NCBI RefSeq assembly: GCF_026072915.1
Contig: NZ_AP025943.1
Location: 2,046,001-2,110,000, forward strand
Length of the DNA stretch: 64,000 nt
DNA from: Akkermansia biwaensis
GTDB taxonomy: Bacteria; Verrucomicrobiota; Verrucomicrobiia; Verrucomicrobiales; Akkermansiaceae
Direction of reading: 5' to 3'
The notes below the pieces were generated by a model. It was not told the DNA's origin. It ran no database searches and saw only the letters and a list, made by a program, of their open reading frames with translations. The first letter of the stretch is position 1, and every line of letters begins with the position of its first letter. Position numbers and translations under genes: made by a program. Shown piece after piece: positions 15,614 through 24,877 of this stretch.

Positions 15614-17278
15614 CTAGCTGTTGTACATCTTGGTGTAGTATTCGTCCGCCATGCGGTCGGAGTCGAACTCGGGATAGATGTCCGTCATTGCATTGAAGAC
15701 GATGTCCATCCACTTGTCGTTGTGATCGTAGTAGAGCGGGAGAATCTTGTCGTCCAGAATGTTGTAGAAGTTGTCGCGGTCGGAGCGGTCGCGGGCTTCC
15801 GGGGACAGTCGGGGAGAGGCCTCCGGAATAACGAAGCAGTTTTCCCCGTCCTTGGCAAATTCGCAGATCCAGCCGTCGTTGGTGGAGACGGAGATGGAGC
15901 CGTTCATGGCCGCGGACATGCCGGAGGTGCCGGACGCTTCCCGGGTGACCACGGGGTTGTTCAGCCAGACGTCCGAGCCATTCTTGAGGTAGCGGCTCAG
16001 GCCCAGTTCATAGCCGGTGAGTACGGCGGAACGGGGGTATTTGGCGGTCATGTCGTTCAGGCGGTTGAAGATTTCAATGGCGCCGTGGTCCATCGGGTAA
16101 GGTTTGCCCGCCCAGATGAATTGCACCGGATAGTTGGTGCGCTGGAGCATGCGCTCAAACATGGTGGGATTCCCCGTGACCAGATCCGGACGCTTGTAGG
16201 CCGCAAAGCGGCGCGCCCAGACGATGGTGAGGCAGTTGGGATCAAAGACGCGGCCGGTCTGTTCCCCCACGATGCGGAAAAGGGCTTTTTTCAGGGCGCG
16301 CTTGCGGCGGATGAAGGCTTCCTTGTTCCGGGCATGGAAGGCTTCCGCCAGTTCCGGGTCCTGCCAGTATTTCTGATTCTGGGCGTTGGTGATGTGGGTG
16401 ATGGGGCAGATGCCCTCATAGTCTTTCCACATCTGGCGGGAGACTTCCCCGTGAAGCTTGGAAACGCCGTTGGCGATGTGGGAGAGGCGCAGGGCGGCCA
16501 GCGTGTAGTTGAAGGTGTTGTCCGTCAGGCCTACGGCGGCGCGGACCTGTTCCATGGAGAGGCCGTCGAAGAAAGAGAACGTGTTCATCGTGTTCACGTC
16601 CATCTTTTCATTGCCTGCTTCTTCCGGCGTGTGGGTAGTGAAGACGAAGCGCTTGCGCACTTCCTCCACGCTGCCCGTCTTGGCCAGCACGTGGAAGGCG
16701 GCGGCAAGGCCGTGGGCTTCATTGAGATGGTAGATTTCCGGCTCAATGCCCAGTTCGTCAAAGAGGCGCGCTCCCCCCTTGCCGAGCAGCACGTACTGGG
16801 CGATGCGGGTGAAGCCGTTGGCATCGTACAGGCGTCGGGAGATGTTGCGGCTTTCTTCGTCGTTTTCCTCCAGGTCCGTGGAAAGGAAGAACATGGGGGC
16901 GGTGCCGAATGTTTCCGGATTCAGGAAGTAGGCCTTTACCCACACGGGGGAGCCGCAGACATGGATGAGGAATTTGATGTTGTGGTCTTCCAGGAACGGG
17001 TAGTTTTTACGCATGTACTGCGTAGCCATGGAGCCGTCTTCCGCTCGAATCTGGTTGTAGTAGCCGTAGCTCCACAGAATGCCGACGCCGACCAGGTTCT
17101 GGCGAAGGTCATAGGCGCTGCGCATATGGGAACCGGCCAGATAGCCTAGGCCGCCGGAGTAAATCTTGAAGGAGTTGTCGATAGCATATTCCATGCAGAA
17201 ATACGCTACGCTTTTTCCGTATTTGGGATCGATTTCATACGGATGTTCGAAAATGGTGGGTAAAAATGATTTCGCCAT
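15614..17278 (-). CDS. GT35 alpha-glucan phosphorylase-family protein lacking the PLP lysine
   Basis: A 554-residue protein of the short alpha-glucan phosphorylase type. It keeps AYFCMEYAIDNSFKIYSGGLG, LAGSHMRSAYDL, EIYHLNEAHG, FTTHTPEEAG and WARRFAAYKRPDL, the last holding the Arg and Lys that bind phosphate in the family. In the block that normally reads SGTSGMKAAMNG, where Lys forms the Schiff base with pyridoxal phosphate, this protein has SGTSGMSAAMNG, that is Ser455 instead of Lys. Classical glucan phosphorolysis should therefore fail or be changed. I start at ATG 17278 (MAKSFLPTIFEHPYEIDP); an in-frame upstream start at 17335 adds 19 residues unlike the family. Single gene with its own terminator. 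Cytoplasmic. Confidence 0.88.
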   Translation of the reverse strand: MAKSFLPTIFEHPYEIDPKYGKSVAYFCMEYAIDNSFKIYSGGLGYLAGSHMRSAYDLRQNLVGVGILWSYGYYNQIRAEDGSMATQYMRKNYPFLEDHNIKFLIHVCGSPVWVKAYFLNPETFGTAPMFFLSTDLEENDEESRNISRRLYDANGFTRIAQYVLLGKGGARLFDELGIEPEIYHLNEAHGLAAAFHVLAKTGSVEEVRKRFVFTTHTPEEAGNEKMDVNTMNTFSFFDGLSMEQVRAAVGLTDNTFNYTLAALRLSHIANGVSKLHGEVSRQMWKDYEGICPITHITNAQNQKYWQDPELAEAFHARNKEAFIRRKRALKKALFRIVGEQTGRVFDPNCLTIVWARRFAAYKRPDLVTGNPTMFERMLQRTNYPVQFIWAGKPYPMDHGAIEIFNRLNDMTAKYPRSAVLTGYELGLSRYLKNGSDVWLNNPVVTREASGTSGMSAAMNGSISVSTNDGWICEFAKDGENCFVIPEASPRLSPEARDRSDRDNFYNILDDKILPLYYDHNDKWMDIVFNAMTDIYPEFDSDRMADEYYTKMYNS

Positions 17279-17526
17279 GGCTCTGTAAGTATGGAGTAAG
17301 ATGTTCAGCAGATGAACCGTGTAGCTTGGTAGCACGATTCGCTATTATTGGAAAGTGCAAAGTGCGTGTGTGTCGGAATTGACTATTGAACAGGAAAGCT
17401 TTTCCGTAAAGGCGGATAAACGGTTTTTTCCCGCCTTCACGGCATGGTGCGTAACTGCGTTTTCTAGGGGCGCGCAAGTGATTTTGAGCTTGCCGCCGGG
17501 GAGGAAAAAGAGCATGAATGGGGCGC

Positions 17527-18555
17527 ATGAAAGCTCTTGTAAAAACGCAGGCAGGTCCCGGTTTGGAATTGATGGATGTTCCCATGCCGGAAGTCGGCCC
17601 GAACGATGTTCTGATTAAGATTCACAAGACGGCCATTTGCGGCACGGACCTCCATATCTGGAACTGGGACAAATGGGCCCAGCAGACCATTCCCGTGGGC
17701 ATGCATGTGGGGCACGAGTTTTGCGGCGTGATTGAGTCCGTGGGTTCCTCCGTGACCGAGTACAAGCCCGGGGAGATCGTTTCCGGAGAAGGGCACATCG
17801 TCTGCGGCCACTGCCGCAGCTGCCGCTCCGGCCAGAAGCACCTGTGCCCGAATACGCAGGGCGTGGGAGTGAACAGGCCCGGATGCTTTGCGGAATACCT
17901 TTCCATTCCCCAGGACAATGTGGTGCGCATTCACAAGAATATTCCGATGGAAATCGCCTCCATTTTCGACCCGCTGGGCAATGCCGTCCATACGGCCCTT
18001 TCCTGGGACCTGGTGGGTGAAGACGTCCTGATTACGGGCGCCGGCGTCATCGGCTGCATGGCCGCCGCCGTGTGCAAGAAGGCCGGGGCCAAAACCGTGG
18101 TGATTACGGACATCAACGATTTCCGCCTGGGTCTGGCCAGGACCCTGGGAGCGGACCGCACGGTGAATGTGACCCGTGAAAAACTTTCCGACGTGATGAA
18201 GGAACTGGAAATGACGGAAGGGTTTGACGTGTGCCTGGAAATGAGCGGCGCTCCCTCCTGCCTGAAAGACATCATCGATAATTCCCGCAACGGCGCGAGC
18301 ATTTCCCTGCTGGGAATTCAGCCGGACGGCTCCAGCATCGAATGGAACAAGTTCATCTGGAAGGGATTGAAGATGAAAGGCATTTATGGACGTGAGATTT
18401 TTGAAACATGGCACAAGATGGATTCCATGATCCGCAGCGGCCTGGACATCGCCCCGATCATCACGCACCGCCTGCCTTATACGGAGTTCAGGGAAGGCTT
18501 TGAGGCCATGAATTCCGGCAAGTCCGGCAAGGTGGTGCTGGACTGGGTCAACTGA
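17527..18555 (+). CDS. tdh: L-threonine 3-dehydrogenase
   Basis: A 342-residue zinc-dependent medium-chain dehydrogenase that oxidises L-threonine to 2-amino-3-ketobutyrate with NAD. Visible are the catalytic zinc ligands in [10 protein letters not shown] and GHEFCG, the structural zinc lobe [15 protein letters not shown], the Rossmann loop [12 protein letters not shown], and the acidic residue for NAD in [25 protein letters not shown] is the usual start; ATG 17518 would add three residues and lies closer to a GGGGAGG sequence at 17498. The partner kbl (ketobutyrate-CoA ligase) is not adjacent. A strong terminator follows. Confidence 0.93.
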   Translation: MKALVKTQAGPGLELMDVPMPEVGPNDVLIKIHKTAICGTDLHIWNWDKWAQQTIPVGMHVGHEFCGVIESVGSSVTEYKPGEIVSGEGHIVCGHCRSCRSGQKHLCPNTQGVGVNRPGCFAEYLSIPQDNVVRIHKNIPMEIASIFDPLGNAVHTALSWDLVGEDVLITGAGVIGCMAAAVCKKAGAKTVVITDINDFRLGLARTLGADRTVNVTREKLSDVMKELEMTEGFDVCLEMSGAPSCLKDIIDNSRNGASISLLGIQPDGSSIEWNKFIWKGLKMKGIYGREIFETWHKMDSMIRSGLDIAPIITHRLPYTEFREGFEAMNSGKSGKVVLDWVN

Positions 18556-18579
18556 TCCGGCCTGCCGCCAGTCGCATTT

Positions 18580-18619
18580 GCCCCGGCTTTCATTGAAAGG
18601 GAAGCCGGGGCTTTTTTTT
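18580..18619 (+). terminator. Terminator of tdh
   Basis: A 10-bp perfect stem (18580-18589 with 18602-18611) is followed by eight T. On the opposite strand it ends close to the stop of the convergent deformylase gene. Confidence 0.9.
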
Positions 18620-18628
18620 GCAGAAGGG

Positions 18629-19333
18629 TCAGGCGGTTTTCCGGGATGCGTCCGGAGTCTGTGCGGCCTGGGCCAGTTTCCGGCGTTCCTCCTTCATGCG
18701 GCGCGCGTAGCTGTCATCGTCTTCCTCAAAGGCATCCGGATGCGTCAGTCTCAGGCGCCGGATGACTTTTTCATGGTCCTGCGGAGAAACGATGTCCGTG
18801 AACAGGCTGCCGTGAAGGTGGTCCACTTCGTGCTGCAGGCAGCGCGCCAGAAGGCCGTTGCACTTGATGGCAACGGTCTTTCCGTTCATCAGGGTGAGCG
18901 TGGCTTTTACGCAGGAACGCCGCATGACGTCCGCATATACTTTGGAAATGCTGAGGCATCCTTCCCGGTACGGTACTTTTTTGCCGAAGAGATGCAGGAC
19001 CGGGTTGATGAAGTTCAGCGGCATAAGCTGCGCCAGCGTGGCGGGGCTGCCGTCCACTTCCAGCCACGTGGTGGAAGTGTCCGTGAGGGGGATGTTGATG
19101 GTGACCATCTGGATGGGGCGGCCCACCTGCGGCGCCGCCAGTCCTATGCCTGCCTGCGCCAGCGTCTCCTGCATGTCTTTCAGGAAGTTAAGAATATCGG
19201 AATTGATATGGACGATGGGACTGCATTTCTCCCGCAGGGCGGGATGCCCGTATTGCAGAATGTCAAGAATCACGGCAGGTATGGTGTTGAACAGGTAATA
19301 AGGTGCGACTGTCCGGAAGGCGGAAGCGTTCAT
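18629..19333 (-). CDS. def: Peptide deformylase
   Basis: It removes the formyl group from nascent N-terminal methionine. All three family motifs are present: GIGLAAPQVG, EGCLSI (with the metal-binding Cys) and QHEVDHLHG (two metal His and the catalytic Glu). The catalytic domain covers roughly residues 22-190 of the 234, followed by a charged C-terminal extension of about 40 residues (EEDDDSYARRMKEERRK). The start is uncertain: ATG 19333 (MNASAFRT) leaves a reasonable upstream region. The frame runs open to ATG 19462, which would collide with the divergent lipoprotein gene, and a GTG nearer the domain is also possible. No fmt gene is adjacent. Confidence 0.9.
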   Translation of the reverse strand: MNASAFRTVAPYYLFNTIPAVILDILQYGHPALREKCSPIVHINSDILNFLKDMQETLAQAGIGLAAPQVGRPIQMVTINIPLTDTSTTWLEVDGSPATLAQLMPLNFINPVLHLFGKKVPYREGCLSISKVYADVMRRSCVKATLTLMNGKTVAIKCNGLLARCLQHEVDHLHGSLFTDIVSPQDHEKVIRRLRLTHPDAFEEDDDSYARRMKEERRKLAQAAQTPDASRKTA

Positions 19334-19508
19334 TTTTTCTATAATGGATGGGGTGTGGAAATCCAGCGGAATAACTCTGACAGCAAGATATGCCTCAGCA
19401 AGTTTTTTGCGGATGGAATGAAAAGGCCTTGAACTTTGTGCCGTCTTTTTTACGGTAACCATGCAGCCCGATGCTGCCGGGGCTTGTCCTCGTCAACGTT
19501 CCTCCCTC

Positions 19509-20759
19509 ATGAAGCACAGATCCCATCTCTTTTTATTGTTGAAATTTTCCTTGCTGGGGGGCGTATGCGCCCTGGTGCTGTGTTCCTGCGGGGACAGGAA
19601 GGACGGCCCCGCCCAGGCTGAGGAAGACGGATCCGGGGAGCTTTCCCCGGTGGAATCCTATGAGGAGCTGCTTTCCCTGCGGCTGAGGGATGTGGAGCAG
19701 ATGGCGGATTTGATTGTCTCCGTACAGGACCGCGACAGGGGGGAAGGCGTGATGGAGGAACTGGGACGGCTGGCGGAACGGCAGAAGCAGTATGAAGTAA
19801 ATTGCCGGCAGCTTCTTACCCTGAATCCGGACATTCAGGAGCTGTCCAGGGAGAAGCATCCCGTTTTTCACGCCATTCTCCGGGAACGTGTGGTGAAGGC
19901 GCACTCCCAGGTGATGGAGCAGCTGCTAAGGATTCATGACGTCAAGTATTACGGTTCCGCCGTGATCAAGGATGATTTGGAAAAGTACGGCCTGAAGCTG
20001 ACCAATAAGAGAATGGCCCAGTACCTGAACAGCAGGATGCTCCCTTCCATGGAGGCCTATCTGGCCCAGTATTCCTCCATGGTGGATATGCTGGAGGGCA
20101 TTGACTGCAAGGTGGCCGCGGATGCGTATGCCGTGTCCCTGGCTCTTCAGTGCCGCATGGTGCAGGAGCAGGCCGTCAATGTGTTGCGTATGGAGCATAC
20201 TTACCAGGCATGGCTGCCCGGATTTGAGAACTATTACCCTAAAGGGCTGGCGAAGCTGAGGGTAAAGGCTGACGCGGAGTGCAAGCGCTGCTTCCGCGCC
20301 CTGTTGAAACTGGCGACTGCCAGGATGTATGATTCCCCCCTGCTGGCCAAGACGGTTGCGGGAATATGGGTGGACCATCCCCTGATGATTGATTCCCCCG
20401 AATTTTGGAACGATCCCATGATGACCATGGAGGAATTCTGCCTGTCCCTGGAACGCATCAACCTTCTTTTGCAGGATGTGAAGGACCCGGAGACGGCGGA
20501 CAAGAGGGCCATTGAGTTGGTGGAGGTTGTTTCCCGCCTGAAAAGGCTGCGCGGCCATATAAACCGGTTCCAGGAGTCCGGAAAAATGGAGACGGTAAAG
20601 GCAAATGACCTGGAACGCGTGAGCCGCCGGGCGGAAGATGCGGAAATGACCGTTTCCGGGGCCATGGCCCGCCTTATTGTGGAAACGGACGTTGTTACCC
20701 GTTCCCCGCTTCTTTCCCATGCCCTGGGCTTTTACAGGTATGTGATGTACGCACGTTAG
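19509..20759 (+). CDS. Lipoprotein of unknown function
   Basis: A 416-residue protein with a lipoprotein signal peptide: basic start MKHRSHLF, hydrophobic core, and lipobox LVLCSCGD with Cys near residue 25-27. The mature protein is mostly helical, with heptad-like stretches (SLRLRDVEQMADLIVSVQD and LERVSRRAEDAEMTVSGAMARL). No domain is recognised. It is likely anchored in the inner leaflet of the outer membrane or in the inner membrane facing the periplasm. An in-frame start at 19461 would put 16 unlikely residues before the signal. The SDR gene follows after 54 bases. Confidence 0.72.
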   Translation: MKHRSHLFLLLKFSLLGGVCALVLCSCGDRKDGPAQAEEDGSGELSPVESYEELLSLRLRDVEQMADLIVSVQDRDRGEGVMEELGRLAERQKQYEVNCRQLLTLNPDIQELSREKHPVFHAILRERVVKAHSQVMEQLLRIHDVKYYGSAVIKDDLEKYGLKLTNKRMAQYLNSRMLPSMEAYLAQYSSMVDMLEGIDCKVAADAYAVSLALQCRMVQEQAVNVLRMEHTYQAWLPGFENYYPKGLAKLRVKADAECKRCFRALLKLATARMYDSPLLAKTVAGIWVDHPLMIDSPEFWNDPMMTMEEFCLSLERINLLLQDVKDPETADKRAIELVEVVSRLKRLRGHINRFQESGKMETVKANDLERVSRRAEDAEMTVSGAMARLIVETDVVTRSPLLSHALGFYRYVMYAR

Positions 20760-20813
20760 GGCGGTGGACGGGGAACTTGTTGACTTCTCCCGGTGAAGAG
20801 TGACAATCAGACC

Positions 20814-21599
20814 ATGATGGATTCTGATTTTTCCGGCAAGGTTGTCGTGGTGACGGGAGGCGCTTCCGGCATTGGTCGGGCCATTGCAGAGGCTTTTGCC
20901 GCGGCGGGAGCTCTGCTGGCTGTGATGGACGTTGACCATGAGCAGACGGCCGGACTTCTGGATGTTCTGGAGGGAGAGGGCCATATCTGCGTGACGGGTG
21001 ATGCGGGTGTGGAGGAGGACCTTCGCTTTTTTGCGGAAAAGGTGCTTGAGCATTTCGGCCGCGTGGATGTGCTGGTGAATAATGCGTGCATCAGCCGCCG
21101 GGGCATTCTCTCCGGTTGTTCCTATGAGGATTTCAATGAGGTTCTGCGCGTAGGGGTTTCCGCCCCTTATCTGCTGTCCAGCTTGTTTCTGGAACATTTT
21201 CCCCGCGGGGCTTCCATCGTCAATATAGCTTCCAGCCGCGCGTTCATGTCCCAGAAGGACACGGAGAGCTACAGCGCCGCGAAAGGCGGGATCATCGCGC
21301 TGACGCACGCTCTCGCCATGAGCCTGGCGCCGCGGGGCGTGCGCGTGAACAGCATTAGCCCCGGCTGGATTGATACGGGAAAGTTCGGCACACTAACGCG
21401 GGAGGATGCCCGGCAGCATCCCGCAGGGCGCGCGGGCGTTCCCGCGGACATTGTGAAAGGGGTGTTCTTCCTGTGCCTTTCCGGATTCGTCACTGCGGAA
21501 AACCTGGTCATTGACGGCGGCATGACCCGCATGATGGTGTACCACGGGGAAGAGGGGTGGACATATAATCCGGAAGCGCGGGAAACGGAGCCTTCCTGA
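20814..21599 (+). CDS. Short-chain dehydrogenase/reductase
   Basis: A 261-residue classical SDR enzyme. The cofactor loop is TGGASGIG, an acidic residue follows beta-2 (VMDVDHEQ), which favours NAD over NADP, then NNA (VNNACIS), the catalytic Ser region NIASSRAF and YSAAK with the Tyr and Lys of the active site. The SPGWIDTG segment and the C-terminal VIDGGM are also typical. The substrate is not deducible; sugar alcohols or hydroxysteroids are among the options. Start at ATG 20814 (ATG 20817 is equally good); a GTG at 20793 adds seven residues. It faces the convergent GH36-like gene. Confidence 0.88.
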   Translation: MMDSDFSGKVVVVTGGASGIGRAIAEAFAAAGALLAVMDVDHEQTAGLLDVLEGEGHICVTGDAGVEEDLRFFAEKVLEHFGRVDVLVNNACISRRGILSGCSYEDFNEVLRVGVSAPYLLSSLFLEHFPRGASIVNIASSRAFMSQKDTESYSAAKGGIIALTHALAMSLAPRGVRVNSISPGWIDTGKFGTLTREDARQHPAGRAGVPADIVKGVFFLCLSGFVTAENLVIDGGMTRMMVYHGEEGWTYNPEARETEPS

Positions 21600-21630
21600 C
21601 GGACGGCTTCCTTCTGCTTTTTCTGCCGTT

Positions 21631-23604
21631 TCACGGCTGCGGTTCCGGCAGGGCTTCCACCACGATCACCTCGAATGGTTCCAGCTCCATTCGGACGATT
21701 TCTCCGGCGCGGAATCCGGAGAAGGGGAGCCGCTTTCCATTGGGCGAAGTGGCGGAATAGCTGCGCGGTGCTTCCGGGGGCAGTTCAAAGACGGCACCGG
21801 GATCAAAGCTCCAGGTGCGCCGTTCCGAGGAAGGGTTGCGGATGGTGAGAAGCCCCTTGACCGGAGACCATGCGGCCCAGCCGTACACCTGTAATTCCAT
21901 GGGACTGCCGCCCACCCAGTGTACGTCCACCAGCGTTTCATTGTTCTCCCTGGCCCAGATGGCCGCCCTGGCCAGGGTATCCCACTGGGACGGCTCAAGC
22001 AGCTGCGGTGTCATGTAAATCTCCTGCATTTGTGTGCCGGAACCGAAGGCTGACCAGATTTCATCCTCCAGGTCTGTTCCTTCCACAGTATCCAGGCCGC
22101 GGGCCTTCCGCGTGTAAATGATGCCGTGGTTCATCAGGGAATTGATGGGGAACAGCGGGGAAACGGCCACATTGTTGTTGAAAATGCGGGAATCCCGGAA
22201 CGTCATCCACTTCTGCCTCATGGTTCCTTCACCAATAAACTCATGGTCCCAGCCCCCGCGCCACACGGAATCCGCAATGCCGAACCAGAAGGGGGAAGCC
22301 CACGTACCCGTGGTCAGATTGATGAACAGGTCCGGCCGTTCGTCGCGCAGTTCCCCCAGCAGATGGATAACGGCCTCGAAATCGCTGGCAAACCGGCTTC
22401 CGGGAAGCTGCGTTTCCTCCCCGGAAGTGCCGTCCAGCTTGAAATGGTTGATGCCGTTGTCCCGGATCATGTGCAGGCACATCTCCTTGAAATAGTCGTA
22501 GTACCTTGGACCGCTCAAGGCAAAGCCGCGTTCGTTTGTTTCAAAACAGTCTCCGGCGGCATTCAGCCGGTTCTGCTTGGGCTTGCCGTAGCCTCCCCAG
22601 GGAGAGAACCACACGCCGGGACCGGCTCCGTAGGAGGCGGCAAGTTTGTTGATATTGCGGAACTCGTGTTTGAACCCTTCGTTGAACTCCCAGAGCGTTT
22701 CCGGATTGTCCCACCCGTCGTCAAAAAGGATGGAATCCAGCACGGCCCCGCGCTTGCGGACCAGCTCTTCACCGTACAGGCGCACGGCCTCCGTGGCAAA
22801 AGCTTCGTCATAGCGGTCGAACAGGGTGTCGTACCACGTGTTGTAATTCAGAAAGGCTCCGTAGGGCCGCGCACGCTCTTCGTTCAGGTATTGCAGCTGG
22901 AAGGTTCGGCGCAGCTGGCCGGGAGCGGCTACCCCCAGCACGGCGGAAACATTTAAATGCGTGCGGGAGGGAATATCCGTCTTGCGGGAAATTTGGGCCA
23001 CCAGTTTTCCTTCCTCCTCCCCGTTGAAGGAAAGGGGACTTTCCACGCCGGCAAACAGCCTGCCGCCGAACGCCGTGGCCGGAACACCCTTCACGCTGCC
23101 CCTTTGCTGGATATCCGGAGCGGACAGTTCCAGCACGCGCACCATGCGGATGGGGCAGGCCCACTGCATCGGGCAAATGTCCAGCAGAATACGGACGTAG
23201 GGGGATCCTTCCCTCAGTTCCGCAGTCCAGGTGACGGCCAGGCCTTCCGTCTCCCAGGCAAAGGGGACTGTTATCTTGACGCCGGAACGGCGGTCCGCCA
23301 GCCTGCGGCCCTGGGGATTGCCCGGGATTTCCTCTCCGGCGGGCGTTTCCGCCATCAGGCTGGCCGCGGAAATTTTGCGCGGGCGGGGGCGCGGAGCATC
23401 GTCCGTGACGCCGTCTTCCTTGATCCCGTAATCCAGATGGATGCTGAAAATATCATCCCCGAAGCGGTAGGCGCAGCCATTGAGCTTGTCCGTAAACGTC
23501 ACTCCGGCGAGCCTTCTTCCCGCCGTGTGTACCTTGATTTCAATCCAATCGTTGGCGGCCGTCAACACGCCGGGAATATCCAGGGAAAGGGAACATGCGC
23601 TCAT
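21631..23604 (-). CDS. GH36-like alpha-galactosidase or alpha-GalNAc-ase, cytosolic form
   Basis: A 657-residue glycoside hydrolase with an N-terminal beta-sandwich, a central (beta/alpha)8 barrel (about residues 245-560) and a C-terminal beta domain. Barrel landmarks are LNYNTWYD, LFDDGWDNP, GVWFSPWGGYG and NHFKLDGTSG, whose Asp fits the K-x-D nucleophile of clan GH-D, then GTWASPFWFGIADSVWRGGWDHE and FPINSLMNHG. The enzyme should cleave terminal alpha-linked galactose or N-acetylgalactosamine; which one is not visible. There is no signal peptide, so it would act on imported sugars, unlike its secreted relative at 55901-58441. It starts 230 bases from the next gene. Confidence 0.75.
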   Translation of the reverse strand: MSACSLSLDIPGVLTAANDWIEIKVHTAGRRLAGVTFTDKLNGCAYRFGDDIFSIHLDYGIKEDGVTDDAPRPRPRKISAASLMAETPAGEEIPGNPQGRRLADRRSGVKITVPFAWETEGLAVTWTAELREGSPYVRILLDICPMQWACPIRMVRVLELSAPDIQQRGSVKGVPATAFGGRLFAGVESPLSFNGEEEGKLVAQISRKTDIPSRTHLNVSAVLGVAAPGQLRRTFQLQYLNEERARPYGAFLNYNTWYDTLFDRYDEAFATEAVRLYGEELVRKRGAVLDSILFDDGWDNPETLWEFNEGFKHEFRNINKLAASYGAGPGVWFSPWGGYGKPKQNRLNAAGDCFETNERGFALSGPRYYDYFKEMCLHMIRDNGINHFKLDGTSGEETQLPGSRFASDFEAVIHLLGELRDERPDLFINLTTGTWASPFWFGIADSVWRGGWDHEFIGEGTMRQKWMTFRDSRIFNNNVAVSPLFPINSLMNHGIIYTRKARGLDTVEGTDLEDEIWSAFGSGTQMQEIYMTPQLLEPSQWDTLARAAIWARENNETLVDVHWVGGSPMELQVYGWAAWSPVKGLLTIRNPSSERRTWSFDPGAVFELPPEAPRSYSATSPNGKRLPFSGFRAGEIVRMELEPFEVIVVEALPEPQP

Positions 23605-23763
23605 GAAAAAAAGCTATGACCGCATCCGCTGGAAGTAAAGCCGGGAGTGTGCGGCATTCCCGGCTTACTCCGGAAAAGACTGTTGCGGACCGGGTATAAG
23701 ATGCCGGAGGACCTGCGTGGAGGAAGGCCGTTTTTCCGGAATAAAAGATATTTCCCCCTTTCA

Positions 23764-23803
23764 TCAAAAAAGGGCTGCCCGGCCTTGTAACGGCGGACAA
23801 CCC
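23764..23803 (-). terminator. Terminator of the gene at 23837
   Basis: On the minus strand a 10-bp stem (23794-23803 with 23772-23781, two wobble pairs) precedes six T. Confidence 0.72.
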
Positions 23804-23836
23804 TTTGAAAAGCTGAAAAAATAAGAAGGGGAAAAT

Positions 23837-24334
23837 TTATCGGATGGTGACGCGGGGGTCATTGGCCAGGACATCTGCCAGTTCATCCCAGCCGTCTTCC
23901 GTCTGGAGCTGGAACATCTGCAGGTAAACGGAAGCCACGCCGGGGGAGTATTTTTCAAACAGTTCGTCCACGGCCTTGGAAAGCTTTTCCTTGTCCAGCG
24001 TTTCCGGCAGCTCGTTCACGATGCCGTTGCCGTCGTGCGGGATGCCCAGCGTATTCAGGAAGGTAATGAGCATGTCCTGATGCTTGCGGAGCAGCCAGAC
24101 CTGAAGCAGGTGGTCGCCGATCTCGTTGCTGGGCTTCCATCCCAGCATTTTCTTGATGAAGGAGAACTGTTCCTGCAGGGGCTTGCGCTGGATAAACTCC
24201 GGACGGAGTTTTTTCAGGGCTCCAAGTTCACGTACGGCGGCGCGGTAAATAGCGCGTTCCTGGTTGCGCATCCAGTCCAGAATGTCGCTGATGGTCTGTT
24301 CGTCTGCTTGCTGAAAAATGTAATATGCCTTCAT
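23837..24334 (-). CDS. Hypothetical helical protein
   Basis: A 165-residue soluble protein beginning MKAYYIFQQADEQTISDIL; the frame runs open to 24400 but the preceding residues look non-coding, and AAGGAG lies about 20 bases before ATG 24334. The composition is helical (RNQERAIYRAAVRELGALKKL, LLQVWLLRKHQDMLITFLNTLG) without membrane segments or cysteine motifs. The spacing of hydrophobic residues suggests a compact helical bundle. I do not recognise a family. It is a single gene with its own terminator, beside the tRNA cluster. Confidence 0.65.
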   Translation of the reverse strand: MKAYYIFQQADEQTISDILDWMRNQERAIYRAAVRELGALKKLRPEFIQRKPLQEQFSFIKKMLGWKPSNEIGDHLLQVWLLRKHQDMLITFLNTLGIPHDGNGIVNELPETLDKEKLSKAVDELFEKYSPGVASVYLQMFQLQTEDGWDELADVLANDPRVTIR

Positions 24335-24480
24335 GATAAGTAGGGAAAAGAAAAGCTCCTTGAGGACATGAACTCCACCATGTTTCCCCCTCTGATGCAA
24401 GCTCTTCTACTGTCACCTGCCGCACTTGTCTTTTATTCCGTATTCAAGGCGTAAAAAAACGGTCTTACTGCAAAAAAGAC

Positions 24481-24509
24481 TTGCTAAAAGGGGTGGCATG
24501 TGATTACTT
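24481..24509 (+). promoter_or_regulatory. Candidate promoter of the tRNA-Thr/Lys cluster
   Basis: TTGCTA, 17-base spacer, TTACTT, ending about 20 bases before tRNA-Thr. Confidence 0.4.
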
Positions 24510-24529
24510 GCTTGCGCGCTTCTCGCGAC

Positions 24530-24604
24530 GCCACTGTAGCTCAGGGGTAGAGCAACGCATTCGTAATGCGTGGGTCGTCGGTTCAATTCCGACCAGTGGC
24601 TCCA
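24530..24604 (+). tRNA. tRNA-Thr (anticodon CGT)
   Basis: Cloverleaf: acceptor GCCACTG/CAGTGGC, D arm GCTC/GAGC, anticodon stem ACGCA/TGCGT with loop TTCGTAA, T arm GTCGG TTCAATT CCGAC, discriminator T and encoded CCA. It decodes ACG. Confidence 0.95.
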
Positions 24605-24645
24605 TCTTCCGTGATGGAACCAGCCGCGTGAACAGCCGGATACAT

Positions 24646-24721
24646 GCCTCGTTAGCTCAGTTGGTAGAGCAGCTGACTCTTAATCAGTTTGTCCACGGTT
24701 CGAGCCCGTGACGGGGTACCA
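24646..24721 (+). tRNA. tRNA-Lys (anticodon CTT), first copy
   Basis: Acceptor GCCTCGT/ACGGGGT (with G-T pairs), D arm GCTC/GAGC, anticodon loop CTCTTAA with CTT, T arm CACGG TTCGAGC CCGTG, discriminator A and encoded CCA. Identical to the copy at 24759. Confidence 0.95.
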
Positions 24722-24758
24722 TCCGGTTGTTCTCATGGGGGAACGCACATCCTCAAAC

Positions 24759-24834
24759 GCCTCGTTAGCTCAGTTGGTAGAGCAGCTGACTCTTAATCAG
24801 TTTGTCCACGGTTCGAGCCCGTGACGGGGTACCA
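24759..24834 (+). tRNA. tRNA-Lys (anticodon CTT), second copy
   Basis: Base-for-base repeat of the tRNA-Lys at 24646-24721, 37 bases downstream. It is the last gene of the cluster, and an AT-richer accessory region starts right after its terminator. Confidence 0.95.
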
Positions 24835-24841
24835 TTTTTTT

Positions 24842-24877
24842 AAGTCCGGCTTTGCCATCAGCAAGCCGGACTTTTGT
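24842..24877 (+). terminator. Terminator of the tRNA cluster
   Basis: An 11-bp perfect stem (24842-24852 with 24863-24873), 10-base loop, then T-rich sequence. Confidence 0.85.
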
